The notes beneath the pieces are model-generated. The model had not been told where the DNA came from. It searched no databases and worked only from the letters and a program-made list of their open reading frames with translations. Made by a program: the position numbers and the translations under genes. Of a stretch of DNA of 64,000 bases, positions 51,697 through 62,500 are shown in pieces. Position 1 is the first letter of the stretch, and every line of letters starts with the position of its first letter. Origin of the DNA: Ahaetulla prasina (Eukaryota; Chordata; Lepidosauria; Squamata; Colubridae); NCBI RefSeq assembly GCF_028640845.1, contig NC_080540.1, forward strand, positions 160,168,438 through 160,232,437. Reading direction: 5' to 3'.

Positions 51697-53263
51697 CTAT
51701 ACAAGAATGAGCTTAACACCCCTGATAACCACGATGGGGTGGTCACTAACCTTGAGCCAGACATCCTAGAATGTGAAGTCAAATGGGCCTTAGGAAATCT
51801 GAGCAACAACAAAGCTAGTGGAGGAGACAGTATTCCAGCTGAGCTATTCAAAATCTTAAAAGACAACACAGTAAAAGTGCTACACCCAATTTGCCAGCAA
51901 ATTTGGAAAACTCAACAATGGCCACAGGATTGGAAAAGGTCAGTTTACATTCCAATTCCAAAGAAAGGCAATGCCAAAGAATGTTCAAACTATCGCACCA
52001 TTGCACTCATTTCACATGCTAGTAAGGTTATGCTTAAAATCCTACAAGCTAGGCTCCAGTAATATGTTGATTGAGAACTACCAGAAGTACAGGCAGGATT
52101 TTGTAGAGGCAGAGGAACTAGAAACCAAATTGCCAACGTATGCTGGATCATGGAGAAAGCTAGGGAGTTCCAGAAAAAATCTATTTCTGCTTTAGCATTG
52201 ACTATGCTAAAGCCTTTGATTGTGTGGCAAATTGTGGCAAGTTCTTAAAGAGATGGGAGTACCAGACCATCTTATTTGTTTCTTGAGGAACTTATATGCA
52301 GGTCAAGAAGCAACAGTGAGAACTGGACACGGAACCACTGATTGGTTCAAAATTGGGAAATGAGTCCAGCAAAGCTGTATACTGTTGCCCTGCCTATTTA
52401 ACTTATATGCAGAGCACATCATGAGAAAGGCAGGGCTAGATGAATCAAAAGTTGGAATTAAGATTGCTGGGAAAAATATCAACAACCTCAGATATGCAGA
52501 TGATACCACTCTAATGGCAGAAAGCGAAGAGGAACTAAAGAGTCTCTTGATGCGGGTGAAGGAGGAGAGTCCAAAAGTTGGCTTGAAACTCAACATTAAG
52601 AAAACTAAAATCATGGCATCCGTCCCTTTCAATTCCTGGCAGATAGATGGTGAAGAAATGGAGGTAGTGACAGATTTTATTTTCCTGGGCTCCAAGATCA
52701 TCGCAGATGGGGACTGCAGCCAAGAAATTAAAAGACGCTTACTCCTGGGGAGGAAAGCTATGGCAAATCTAGGCAGCATACTAAAAAGCAGAGACATCAC
52801 CCTGCCAACAAAAGTGCGTATAGTCAAAGCTATGGTTTTCCCGGTTGCAATGTATGGCTGTGAAGGTTGGACCATAAGAAAGGCTGAGCGCCAAAGAATT
52901 GAGGCCTTTGAACTCTGGTGCTGGAGAAGACTCCTGCGAGTCCCTTGGATTGCAAGGTGAACAAACAAGTCAGTTCTAGAGGAGATCAACCCTGACTGCT
53001 CTTTAGAAGGCCAGATCCTGAAGATGAAACTGAAATACTTTGGCCACCTAATGAGAAAGAAGGACTCACTGGAGAAGAGCTTAATGCTGGGAAAGATTGA
53101 GGGCAAAAGAAGAAAGGGACGACAGAGAACGAGGTGGCTGGGCAGAGTCACTGAAGCAGTAGGCATGAGTTTAAATGGACTCCAGAGGATGGTAGAGGAC
53201 AGGAAGGCCTGGAGGAATGTTGCACATGGGGTCGTGATGGGTCAGACACGACTTCGCAACTAA
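51697..53263 (+). pseudogene. BovB reverse transcriptase, broken
   Basis: Patches in order: ECEVKWALGNLSNNKASGGD and IPIPKKGNAKECSNYRTIAL (51760-52062, ended by a stop), a damaged middle with frame changes (52065-52380), then NLRYADDTTLMAESEEELKS, which keeps the catalytic YADD, on to FELWCWRRLLRVPW (52960), a stop, and the C-terminal KLKYFGHLMRKKDSLEKSLM (53024-53263). At least two stops and more than one frame change separate them. Confidence 0.85.
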
Positions 53264-53279
53264 CAACAACAAAGTCAAG

Positions 53280-54940
53280 GATTACTTATGGTGATAAGAC
53301 ACAAGAAAGAAAGGTAACTTGCTTTGGCCAGGAGGGGAAAAAAAATCAAAATCCATATTAGAATAAAAAAAATCTTGATTTTACCATCAAGAAAAATATT
53401 GCTAAAAGTAGATGACAGGGAAGCAGGAAGGAAGGTGGCCATACTGAAGAAATGAAGTCCGGCTGGTCAGAACCAGCTGTGATAGAGAAAAAGAAAATGA
53501 TAGCAATTCAAATTACTGCCCTGGGATCTGTTGAGGCTCCACCCAAGTTTTTCCAGAATTATTGGAAAGAAAAAGCAAACTAACAGGGATCAATCCACAG
53601 CTATCATTTCTTTTTTAATTAAGCTCTTACCTGAATCGTAAAATATTTGTTTTCTTATAAAGCCGCTTAAGAATCTGAAAAAAAGGGCTATCTTTGACAG
53701 GTAACTATAGCCCCAAATGTAATTTCTCCATCCCCATCATTTATGCACTATGATAGGCTGTTAGAAGATTTTCAAGATTTAGCTATAAGAAAAAGCCATG
53801 AGTCAGAACAAGTATAAATTGCACAATTGTAGGAAGCATTCTGAGCAAAGTAAACCAATTCCAAGAAAAGACTTATAATATCTACAATCGGATCAATTTT
53901 GCCTAGGAAAGATGATGAATTTGGGAGGGGCACAGGAAAGAACGTTGAACAAAACTGGCCCCATAATCTCATTGCTTAAAAATGCCTCCATATGTTTTAT
54001 TTCTGTCCCCATTTATCATTTCAGCTAGCTCAGGAAAGCTGGAAACATTTCTATTTTCTTAGTAATCTATTCGAAGACCTGTTTGAGAATGAACTGAAAT
54101 TCAAGAGGAGCATCTCCAGGCTCACTAGTGACTCAGCATGGTCAGTAAAGCCACAATGAATGGAAGAACTGGAAAAGGACTCAAATCTCCATTATTTATG
54201 TTAGGAAATTGTTAATGCCCAACTGGTTGGTCAGGAAATATATAAACCAACATTGTGTGTTTGTAGCTAAAAGTATTATGTAGCTTTAAAAACTTTGTTG
54301 CATCATCATGCATCCTGATTGGCTGAGCTCTGTAGCCAATGTACTTAAGGAATGAATAAGTTGAATTATGGTGGATTTTTTACCATTTTACCTGCTGATA
54401 CCCTGTAACTCTATATTTGATCTCTATGCATGATCATTGCTTGATCATGGCTATTTATTGCTTCTTAATATTTATTGACTGTTTTTATTTTGAACTTTGT
54501 TCCTGAATGAAACGAAAGAAGATCTGTTTTACTGTATTTTTCTACAACTGGTAAGAAGAATTTATATTTGAAAAATATCCCTGGACTGATCTTTGTCTTA
54601 TTTTATATGTGTATGACTTGGATGATTTTTGAACTATAATTTTGCTTTTTCTCTAAAAGTAAAATATTATCAAAACCCAGTTTGTTTGTTTGTTAACTCT
54701 TATTATCCACAATCATTCTCAGTCGTTTTTCATGCGTAAACTCAAAGGGTACTCTGCTCAATAACCCACAACATCGGTTGTGAGATAAGACTATCCTTAA
54801 CAATCTAGATCCCTTTTCCTCCCCCCTAGCAGAAGGGAACTCTCAAATCAACCCAACTCTTATAACCAAAACTACCTGCTCAGTCAAGATTTTGCTAGTC
54901 AAGGTCTTGGCAAGCCACTAGTATATAAATAGAGAGCAAA
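53280..54940. other. No recognised feature
   Basis: Between the BovB LINE and the hammerhead-like repeat I see no gene, SINE or inverted-repeat element. The sequence is AT-rich with short frames only. Confidence 0.5.
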
Positions 54941-54953
54941 CTTCCACTCCCTT

Positions 54954-55000
54954 CTAGCACTGATGATGTTACCTAGTTTGGTAGTGAAACATCTGCAACA
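54954..55000 (+). ncRNA. Hammerhead-ribozyme-like motif
   Basis: CTGATGA (54960-54966), stem II GTTACC/GGTAGT with two G-T pairs and loop TAGTTT, then GAAA (54986-54989) and CATC, fit the type I hammerhead core; the predicted cut follows the C at 54993. Stem I can pair GCA before the core with TGC after the cut. Stem III is minimal, as in retroelement hammerheads thought to act as dimers. Activity is not shown. Confidence 0.45.
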
Positions 55001-55141
55001 AAACAATCAAGTTCAGAGGACCAAGGACCCCACAGTTCAACCCTGAACTACAAACATTCTCTTCTATTGATATTAGTCACCCTTTAACTAATTGCAGTTC
55101 TCAGGGGTACATTTTAATTTTTTTTTAAAAAAACGATAATA

Positions 55142-56226
55142 ACAAGATAGATAGACTTCTGCAAAGCTTTTGACTCAGTAGTACACGATAAACTTCTCCT
55201 AAAACTAAAATCCTACGGCATTTCAGAACCTCTTCACAATTGGATAACTGCTTTCCTATCAAACAGACAACAAGTGGTCAAAATTGGCAGTGCTTTATCA
55301 AATCCTGTTCCTGTCTATAGTGGCATTCCTCAAGGCAGCGTTCTTGGACCAACACTCTTCATACTATACATAAATGATCTCTGTGACCATATCTCAAGTT
55401 ATTGTGTTCTTTTTGCTGACGATGTCAAACTATTTAACACCACCAACAATACTACTACCCTTCAAAAAGACCTTGACTTTGTATCCGATTGGTCTAAAAC
55501 TTGGCAACTCCAAATCTCAACCAGCAAATGCTCAGTCTTACATATTGGAAAAAAGAACCCAAACACTAACTACAAGCTTGATGGACATTACCTTACAGAT
55601 GACCCCCACCCTGTAAAAGACCTTGGAGTTTTCATATCAAATGATCTAAGTGCCAAAGCCCATTGCAACTACATAGCAAAAAAGGCTCTAAGAGTTGTAA
55701 ACCTAATTTTGCGCAGCTTCTTTTCCAAAAACTACACTACTAACCAGAGCATACAAAACATTTGCAAAACCCATTCTTGAATACAGCTCACCTGTCTGAA
55801 CCCATACCACATCTCTGACATTAATACAATTGAACAAGTCCAGAAATATTTCACAAGAAGAGTTCTCCGCTCCTCTAGAAACAACAAAATACCTTATACC
55901 ACCAGACTTTAAATCCTGGGATTAGAAAACTTAGAACTCCGCTGACTCTGACATGACCTGTGTTTATCACACAGAATCATCTATTGCAATGTCCTTCCTG
56001 TTAAAGACTACTTCAGCTTCAATCGCAATAACACAAGAGCAAACAATAGATTCAAACTTAAATGTTAACCGTTTCAATCTTGATTGCAGAAAATATGACT
56101 TTTGTAACAGAGTTGTTAACGCTTGGAACACACTACCTGACTCTGTGGTCTCTTCTCAAACTCCCAAAAGTTTTAACCAAAAACTGTCTACCATTGACCT
56201 CACCCCATTCCTAAGAGGACTATAAG
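55142..56226 (+). pseudogene. L2-type LINE reverse-transcriptase remnant
   Basis: Frames read KAFDSVVHDKLLLKLKSYGI, PVYSGIPQGSVLGPTLFILY and LFADDVKLF with the catalytic FADD motif, then KCSVLHIGKKNPNTNYKLDG and KDLGVFISNDLSAKAHCNYI. After a frame change near 55780, RVVNAWNTLPDSVVSSQTPK and LTPFLRGL follow. The order fits the L2/CR1 group. It is 5'-truncated and frame-broken. Confidence 0.8.
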
Positions 56227-56517
56227 GGGCATGCATAAGTGCACAAAAGTGCCTACCGTTCCTGTCCTATTGTTTTTCTTTCATTACCGTATATACTCGA
56301 GTATAAGCCGATCCGAATATAAGCCGAGGCACCTAATTTTACCACAAAAACTGGGAAAAACTATTGACTCGAGTATAAGCCGAGGGTGGGAAATGAGGCA
56401 GCTACTGGTCAATGTAAAAAATAAAGATAGAGCCAAGTAAAATAACATGAATATTTATTTGAACGAAAAACAATAAAAGTGCAAAAGGGGGAAGGAGGAT
56501 TCCCAGCTTTAGAAAAT

Positions 56518-57491
56518 TTAGAACTACGCCGCCTTTGGTATGACCTGAGCATAGCTCATAAAATTATCTGCTACAATGTACTTCCTATCAATGACTACTT
56601 CAGCTTCAACCACAACAATACACGAGAACACAATAGATTCAAACTTAAAAGTGAACCTCTCCAATCTAGATTGCAGAAAATGTGACTTCAGTAACAGAGT
56701 TGTTAATGCCTGGAATGTGCTACCTGACTCTGTGGTCTCTTCCCAAAATCCCCAAAGCCTTAACCAAAGACTATCTAGTATTGACCTCACCCCATTCCTA
56801 AGAGGTCTGTAAGGCGTGCATAAGAGCACCAGCGTGCCTACCGTCCCTGTCCTAATGTTCCCTTTAGTTGTATTCCTTTTATGTATTCAATTCATGCTTA
56901 TATTTATATAATTATTTAATATGTATTTGACAAAATAAATGAATGAATGAATGAATGGATAGAATAGAATAGAATAGAATTTTTATTGGCTAAGTGTGAT
57001 TGGACACACAAGGAATGAATGAATGAATGAATGAGTGAGTGAGTTACTTCAACAACATTGTCTCACAGAAATTGACAATACAACTGCAAGCATGAAAATG
57101 AGTCCTCCTTTAGCTTCCAAGGGACCAGGGTGCCTCTGAAGGTCAGTGCTCTAAGCACTAAGAACCCAGCACAAATCTAAGCCTGTATGCACACCAATAG
57201 TGAAAATACCCTGCACAGTGTCTCTTGGCAGAGAAGGTTAATTTTCATAGACGTTGGGGTGGCTCTTTCTTTTTTTTTTTGGCAGGGCAATAAGGGTCTC
57301 TAATATCATTAAACCCAAGTGTGAGGAAAAAGACAGCAGCTAAAATGTTAAGGCCAGTTGTGTGACCTTCTCCAATACAGTTGGCCTGGCTGTTTGCCAA
57401 AACTTAAAACACCCTCCATCCCCTCCTGCTAAAGCTTCTTTCTTAAAACAATTGTGGTCTTTGCCTTTCATTGTGCCAATCGACTTTAGAA

Positions 57492-57554
<63 letters not shown>

Positions 57555-57573
57555 AGGGAGGGAGGGAGGGAGT
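56518..57573 (+). mobile_element. L2 3' fragment and associated insert
   Basis: Starts with LENLELRRLWYDLSIAHKII and reaches LTPFLRGL, the L2 end also seen at 56220, then an (AATG)n tail near 56935-56960. A CR1-L3-like scrap (agaatttttattggctaag) follows, then 57060-57490 with no recognised feature and a (GT)n(GA)n(GGGA)n run at 57493-57571. The whole is bracketed by a 30-bp direct repeat starting gtgcaaaagggggaagg. Confidence 0.55.
57493..57571. repeat. (GT)n(GA)n(GGGA)n compound microsatellite
   Basis: Three simple-sequence blocks in direct succession. Apparent frames across it are low-complexity and not genes. Confidence 0.9.
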
Positions 57574-58168
57574 GCAAAAGGGGGAAGGAGGATTCCCAGC
57601 TCTAAACAAAGGAAATCCCGGAATGCCAGCCAGCGAAAGGCGGTGCTCACGTTCCTCCTCCCTTGCTCAAAAGCCCCAACATGATATTGGAATTGGATGC
57701 CATTATATACCTGCTGAGGGGATAATTTGAATAACTTGAAAGATATAAAAGCTCTAAACATATTTGTTTAAAAATCTAAAATCTATACTTAAAATAAATG
57801 AATATAAAGTAATAAAGTTCTTTAAAGTTGTAATTCACTTTGCTGCTGAAAAGAAAAGAAGCTTAACACCTTAAATGGTATTTATTAACTGAAATATCAT
57901 CAAATCAAATATATAATGAGGTATATTATAATGACCTTTGTTTTCAGAAAGAAGCATGATGGAAGTTTTTCAATAAAGGGAAATATAGAAAAACTTAGTG
58001 TCATGCTCATATATCATCTTTACAGATGTTGTTAACACTATACTATGGCAGCATATGATGGTACAATGTTTCAATCAATTTCAGGATGAAAAACTCATCA
58101 ATGAGGAGGAGGTATAATTTATTAACCTTGTATGATATCAGTTTCTCAAGGACTCTAGAAGGACCCGA

Positions 58169-58292
58169 GGAAGAAATCTCTGCCCCTCCCACTTTCCCTT
58201 TCCAACCCAGCCTTCTAAGGGGACCTTTGAGGAGAAATCTCTGCCCCTCCCACTTTCCCTTTCCAAGGCAGCCTTCCAAGAGGACCTCTCGA
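58169..58292. repeat. Two-copy tandem repeat, about 62 bp
   Basis: gagaaatctctgcccctccc and actttccctttccaa occur twice, about 62 bases apart, followed each time by gcagcctt/cagccttc words. It lies inside the TIR-bounded element, left of its palindrome. Confidence 0.7.
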
Positions 58293-58730
58293 AAAAGCAG
58301 CTTTCTCCTGGCCGTTTACCACCACTACACCCTCCACGCCCGGCCATCCTAGGCTGGGTTAGAAACAAGGAGGAAGTTCAAGGACCACATCGATGGCACG
58401 AGCTCAGATTGCCGGCTGGGGATGATGGGCGCTGCAGTGCGATCTCGGGAGAGACTAGGGGAAGAAAGAATGACTGTTTCCCACACCCTAGGATTGGGAA
58501 AACATTGACCCCCTTAGTTGCGGAGAAGGGTTGCGCTTCAAAGCGGTCGCCTCCATCCATCAATCCATCCTTCCTTCCTTCCTTCCATCCATCCATCCTT
58601 TTTTTTCCCAGCGGTGCGTGTGTGTGACATGCAAGCAAGGCGTCTCACAGGCGTGTGTGTGTGTGTTTGTGGTGGGGTCTCGTCCCAGCCACCCACCCAC
58701 TCGCTCCCTTTCCCTCTTCGGGCGTGGGCT

Positions 58731-59890
58731 GTTCCCGTTCGCCCTGGCCTCCGTCCTCCGATCTCCTGCGCTGGGAGGCGGCGGCGAGCCAGCGACGGCG
58801 GGCACCGCGGACTTTGGCAGGAGGAAGGTGGGAGGCGGAGCTGCCGGCTGTGGGGGTTGAGGCGTGCAAGAGGAGTGGCGTGGAAAGGCCTTTTGTGTGT
58901 GTGTGCGTGTGTGTGCGCGCCTGTGTGCCTAGGGAGGCGGAGCTGCGGCTGTGTGGGGGTTGAGGCGTGCAAGAGGAGTGGCGTGCAAGAGGAGCGCGCC
59001 TCCTCCTCTTCCTCCACGCTCGCTCCTCTTGCACGCCCCTCAACCCCACCATCCCCCACCCTCTCCGCGCGTGAAGGTCACCTCCTCCCTCTTCCAGGCG
59101 GCGGCGGCGGCGCTCCGGCTCGGCGGGCGCCACAGCCGGCAGCTCCGCTTCCTCCCACTGGTCCCAGTCCAGCGAGCGGTGAAAGCGACATGCGGCGCCG
59201 CTCGCTTTCACCGTTCGGCTGATTGGGACCGGCTTTGCATGGGGCCGCGCGGCGGGGCGGGGGAGCCGCCAGCCTTCTCGGCCGACGCTTTCACCGTTCG
59301 GGGAAACCCTCCCTCCCTCAGCCGAGAAGGCTGGCGGCTCCCCCGCCCCGCCGCGCGGGCCCAAGCCAAGCCGGGCCCAATCAGCGAGCGGTGAAAGCGA
59401 CATGCCGAGCGCCGCTCCGCTTTCACCGTTCGGCTGGACTGGGACCAGTGGGAGGGAAGCGGAGCTGCCGGCTGTGGCGCTCCGCTCGGGGCCGGAGCCG
59501 GAGCCGCCGCCGCCGCCTGGAAGAGGGAGGAGGTGACCTTCACGCGCGGAGAGGGTGGGGGATGGTGGGGTTGAGGGGCGTGCAAGAGGAGTGGCGTGCA
59601 AGAGGAGTGGCGTGCAAGAGGAGGCGCGCCTCTTGCACGCCTCAACCCCCACACAGCCGGCAGCCCCGCTTCCCTCCCTAGGGCACACAGGCGCGCGCAC
59701 ACACGCACACACACACAAAAAGGCCTTTCCACGCTCACTCCTCTTGCACGCCCCTCAACCCCCACAGCCGGGTAGCTCCGCTTCCTCCCACCTTCCTCCT
59801 TGCCAAAGTCCGCGGTGCCCGGTTGCTCGCTGGCTCGCCGCCGCTCCCAGCGCAGGAGATCGGAGGACGGAGGCCAGGGCGAACGGGAAC
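58731..59890. repeat. CpG-rich long palindrome (arms 552 and 570 bp)
   Basis: The left arm 58731-59282 and right arm 59321-59890 are near-complete reverse complements around a 38-bp spacer. Landmarks are gttcccgttcgccctggcct / aggccagggcgaacgggaac at the outer ends and gccgccagccttctcggc / gccgagaaggctggcggc at the centre. Each arm contains a smaller hairpin (gcggtgaaagcgacatg ... cgctttcaccgttcggc). Long frames on both strands arise from the CpG richness and symmetry, not from genes. Confidence 0.88.
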
Positions 59891-60560
59891 ACTGCACCAC
59901 CAGGGCTTCCCCGCGCCAATGCACAGCCCGCCAAGTTTGCGCCGTCCGCCCACCAGACACGGGAATGGGGGGCGGCCTGGGGGCGGCAAATCCCGCGTGA
60001 CCTCGGCGGGGCCGCTCCCGTCCCTCCCATGGGAGTCCGTCCGGTCCCCCCTCCTGTGCGGGGTCCCCGAAGACGTAGACCCGAGTATAAGCCGAGGGGA
60101 CGTTTTTCAGCACAAAAAACGTGCTGAAAAACTCGGCTTATACTCGAGTATATACGGTATATGTGCTTGTATATAATGTTGTGACAAAAAAAATTGTATT
60201 AAATCAAGGGAATAAAGCTCTCAGACCTCTGTATTACTTTTCGGACTTTTGACCACCTCAGTATTGTTTTTGCAACTTCTAGAAAATTTTTCAAACAGCT
60301 CAGAAAAGAACTTCACAACTTCTCTTACTACGCACTTCCTTTCATTTCCCAGCTATTAACAAGAGTTGCAATGCACACATCTATTTTTCTGGGTTAAAAT
60401 TTTTACATTGAATCTGCTGCTATTCTGCATCAACCCTTTCTGGAAAATAACAGATTGCGCCTTTTAAAAAAAACTAGAGAAGAACCACGTAACAACATAA
60501 TGCTTTTGAGAATGGACAAAAGATTCTCATAGAAACTATACTACTATATATGGTGCCTAC

Positions 60561-60854
60561 CAGTGGTGGGTTTCAAATTTTTTTACTACTATTTCTGTGG
60601 GTATGGCTTGGTGGGTGTGGTATGGCTTGGTGGGCGTGGCAGGGGAAGGATATTATAAAATCTCCATTCCCACCCCACTCCGGGGGAAGATTACGGCAAA
60701 ATCCCCATTTCCTCCCGATCATCTGGGATTTGGGAGGCAGAGAATAGATGGGGGTGGGGCCAGTTAGAATTTTTACTACCAGTTCTCCAAACTACTCAAA
60801 ATTTCCACTACCAGTTCTCCAGAACTGGTCAGAACCTGCTGAAACCCACCTCTG
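60561..60854. mobile_element. hAT-like miniature element, family A
   Basis: Starts CAGTGGTGGGTTTC and ends GAAACCCACCTCTG, with flanks gtgcctac / gtgcccac (7 of 8). Its last ten bases are also the left border of the tandem duplication that follows. 60180-60550 before it shows no feature. Confidence 0.8.
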
Positions 60855-62500
60855 GTGCCCACATAAGGTGCCAATGGAGTGGGTTATGCTGGAAAGGTAT
60901 TTCCAGAGAAGTTATACTTAGGAAGGAAAGGTTAACCTTATTTATTGATTTTTAAAAAAAACTTAAGTTGAAGTGACAAAGTTACTCCATGAATGTCCAT
61001 GGCTGAAGGTGAACTTAAACCAAGGTCTCCCCAGAACTGGTCTAGCATTTTAACTACTATCTCCCTTCCTTATGTGCTATAATATTCCCAAATCTCTCCA
61101 GTGGAAGTTTTGTTGAGGGAGGAGGAGGGAGGGAGGCAGACAGAAACGGACATACAGACAGAGACAGAGACAGAGAATAGAGAAGAGTCAGCTTTGTCCT
61201 CCACATTTATACCCTCCTGAAAATCCCCTACACAAAAAAAATAATTACCGGTAAGCTTAGAAAAACAGTTTATTTTAATTGCAAGAGAATTTTCCCTCAT
61301 ACAGTAAATGTAGCAGTGGGGTGGATTTTGGAAATTGTAGATACAGGATGAGTAGTATTCTTTTTCCTTCTGATGTATCCCCCCCCCAAAAAAAACACCC
61401 TATCATCCTGTACATAGCAAGCAAGCCTGCAAATAAACAGAGGATGAAGATGGCAATGCTGCCTACAGATTGCTTGTTGGATTCAAGGTCCTGGTGATGG
61501 AAATGGCCATGACTTCTGGAATCCAGTGGGCTATTAATCCTCTGCGGAAACTTGCAGGTACAGGTCAACCTCACCACCCACAAACATTTCCATCAACGGA
61601 AAGAACAGCGGATTTCCAAACATGGCAGAGTGTTATCACCTCGTTTAATACAGGAAAAAAAGAACAGGAACACCTGTCCTGGAACTTATTTTTAACGTGT
61701 TTGGTCAAACACTGGGCAGGGGAAAGTAATCCCTCCAGGTGGGCAGCTCTGTAGAGTTTTTAAAACAGCAATACAGAATTTTTACCATGGCCTTCTTCCA
61801 GGATTTTTTTCCCAACTTTCTAGCCAAACCCAGAACCCTGGACTTTAGTCCTGGTCATCTCCCATCCAAGTACAGATAGTCCCTCAACTTACAACAGTTC
61901 ATTTAGTGACTGTTCAAAGTTACAACAGCGCTGAAAAAAGTTACCTATGTCCATTTTTCACGCAAACATTGCAGCGTTCCCATGGTCTCGTGATCAAAAT
62001 TCAGATGCTTGGCAAACTGGTTCATATTTATGACGGGTTGCAGTCAGGGATGGCTTCAAGAATTTTAGCAAGGGGTTCTCTGCCCGGTTGCTGGGTGGGC
62101 GTGGCCATGGTGGCCGTGGCTAAGTCAGCCTCCCGCACTACGTTCGCCTCTCACTCCAACAATGCCACTTGGCTTTTATTAAAGGAGCTGTGTAACAAGG
62201 GGTGGGCTGCTGGGGGTTCACAGGAGTTCGGGACAACCTCTAGCTAAGATTCTGTCCAGTTCGGAGAATCCCCAAATCCCACTCCTGGCTAGCCCCACCC
62301 ATCCCACCCCTCCCGTCCCAGAAGTCCCCATGTGGCCCGTTTTGGATACAGGTAAGTGCAGGGTGCATGCGGAGGCTTGGGGAGAGTGAAAAACAGGCCT
62401 ACCAGAAGTTTGGGAAGGGCTTGTTTCCAGCCTCCAGAGGGCCTCCGGAGCATGGGGTGGCCATTTTTGCCCTCCCGGAGGCTCGAGGAAAGCCTCTGAG
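60845..62500. repeat. Tandem duplication, copy 1 (1656 bp)
   Basis: From cccacctctggtgcccacat this copy is repeated from 62501 with an offset of 1656-1657 bases and only scattered single-base or homopolymer differences. It contains a TA-type family M remnant (61872-62044), a family A hAT-like relative from 62045 and a possible membrane-segment frame on the minus strand. Confidence 0.93.

Larger units (their letters stand above)
50050..53271 (+). mobile_element. BovB (RTE-clade) LINE, near full length
   Basis: About 3.22 kb, close to the usual full BovB length, with an endonuclease, a reverse transcriptase and a 3' tail of AAC repeats after gtcagacacgacttcgcaac. The target duplication is aagtca. 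BovB is established as a LINE spread between squamates and ruminants by horizontal transfer. Several stops and frame changes make this copy inactive. Confidence 0.9.
49670..53300. mobile_element. Family M element split by BovB insertion
   Basis: The left part, 49670-50049, is family M in inverted order (gtagtcatccccgacttatg at its left end, aagtca at the break). Right after the BovB tail the sequence resumes aagtcaaggattacttatgg, like a family M terminus. aagtca at both joints (50044-50049, 53272-53277) is the BovB target duplication. Confidence 0.6.
56287..60157. mobile_element. Large TIR-bounded element with TA flanks and palindromic core
   Basis: The left end (56287-56311) and right end (60133-60157) are exact 25-bp inverted repeats starting CCGTATATACTCGAGT, flanked by TA on both sides. 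The TIR contains the self-complementary TATACTCGAGTATA, and the words cgagtataagccgagg recur inside both ends (56380 and 60085). The interior holds an L2 insertion (56518-57573) and a CpG-rich palindrome (58731-59890). No transposase is visible. TA flanks suggest a Tc1/mariner-type target; the family is unknown to me. Confidence 0.65.

Noticed and set aside
58518..60127. Long overlapping reading frames on both strands (up to about 357 codons)
   Set aside because: They sit in the CpG-rich palindrome, are proline/arginine/histidine-rich low-complexity text mirrored between strands, and show no known domain.
61470..61754. 94-codon plus-strand frame repeated in both duplicated units
   Set aside because: Duplication explains its conservation; the translation shows no domain, signal or bias suggesting a gene.
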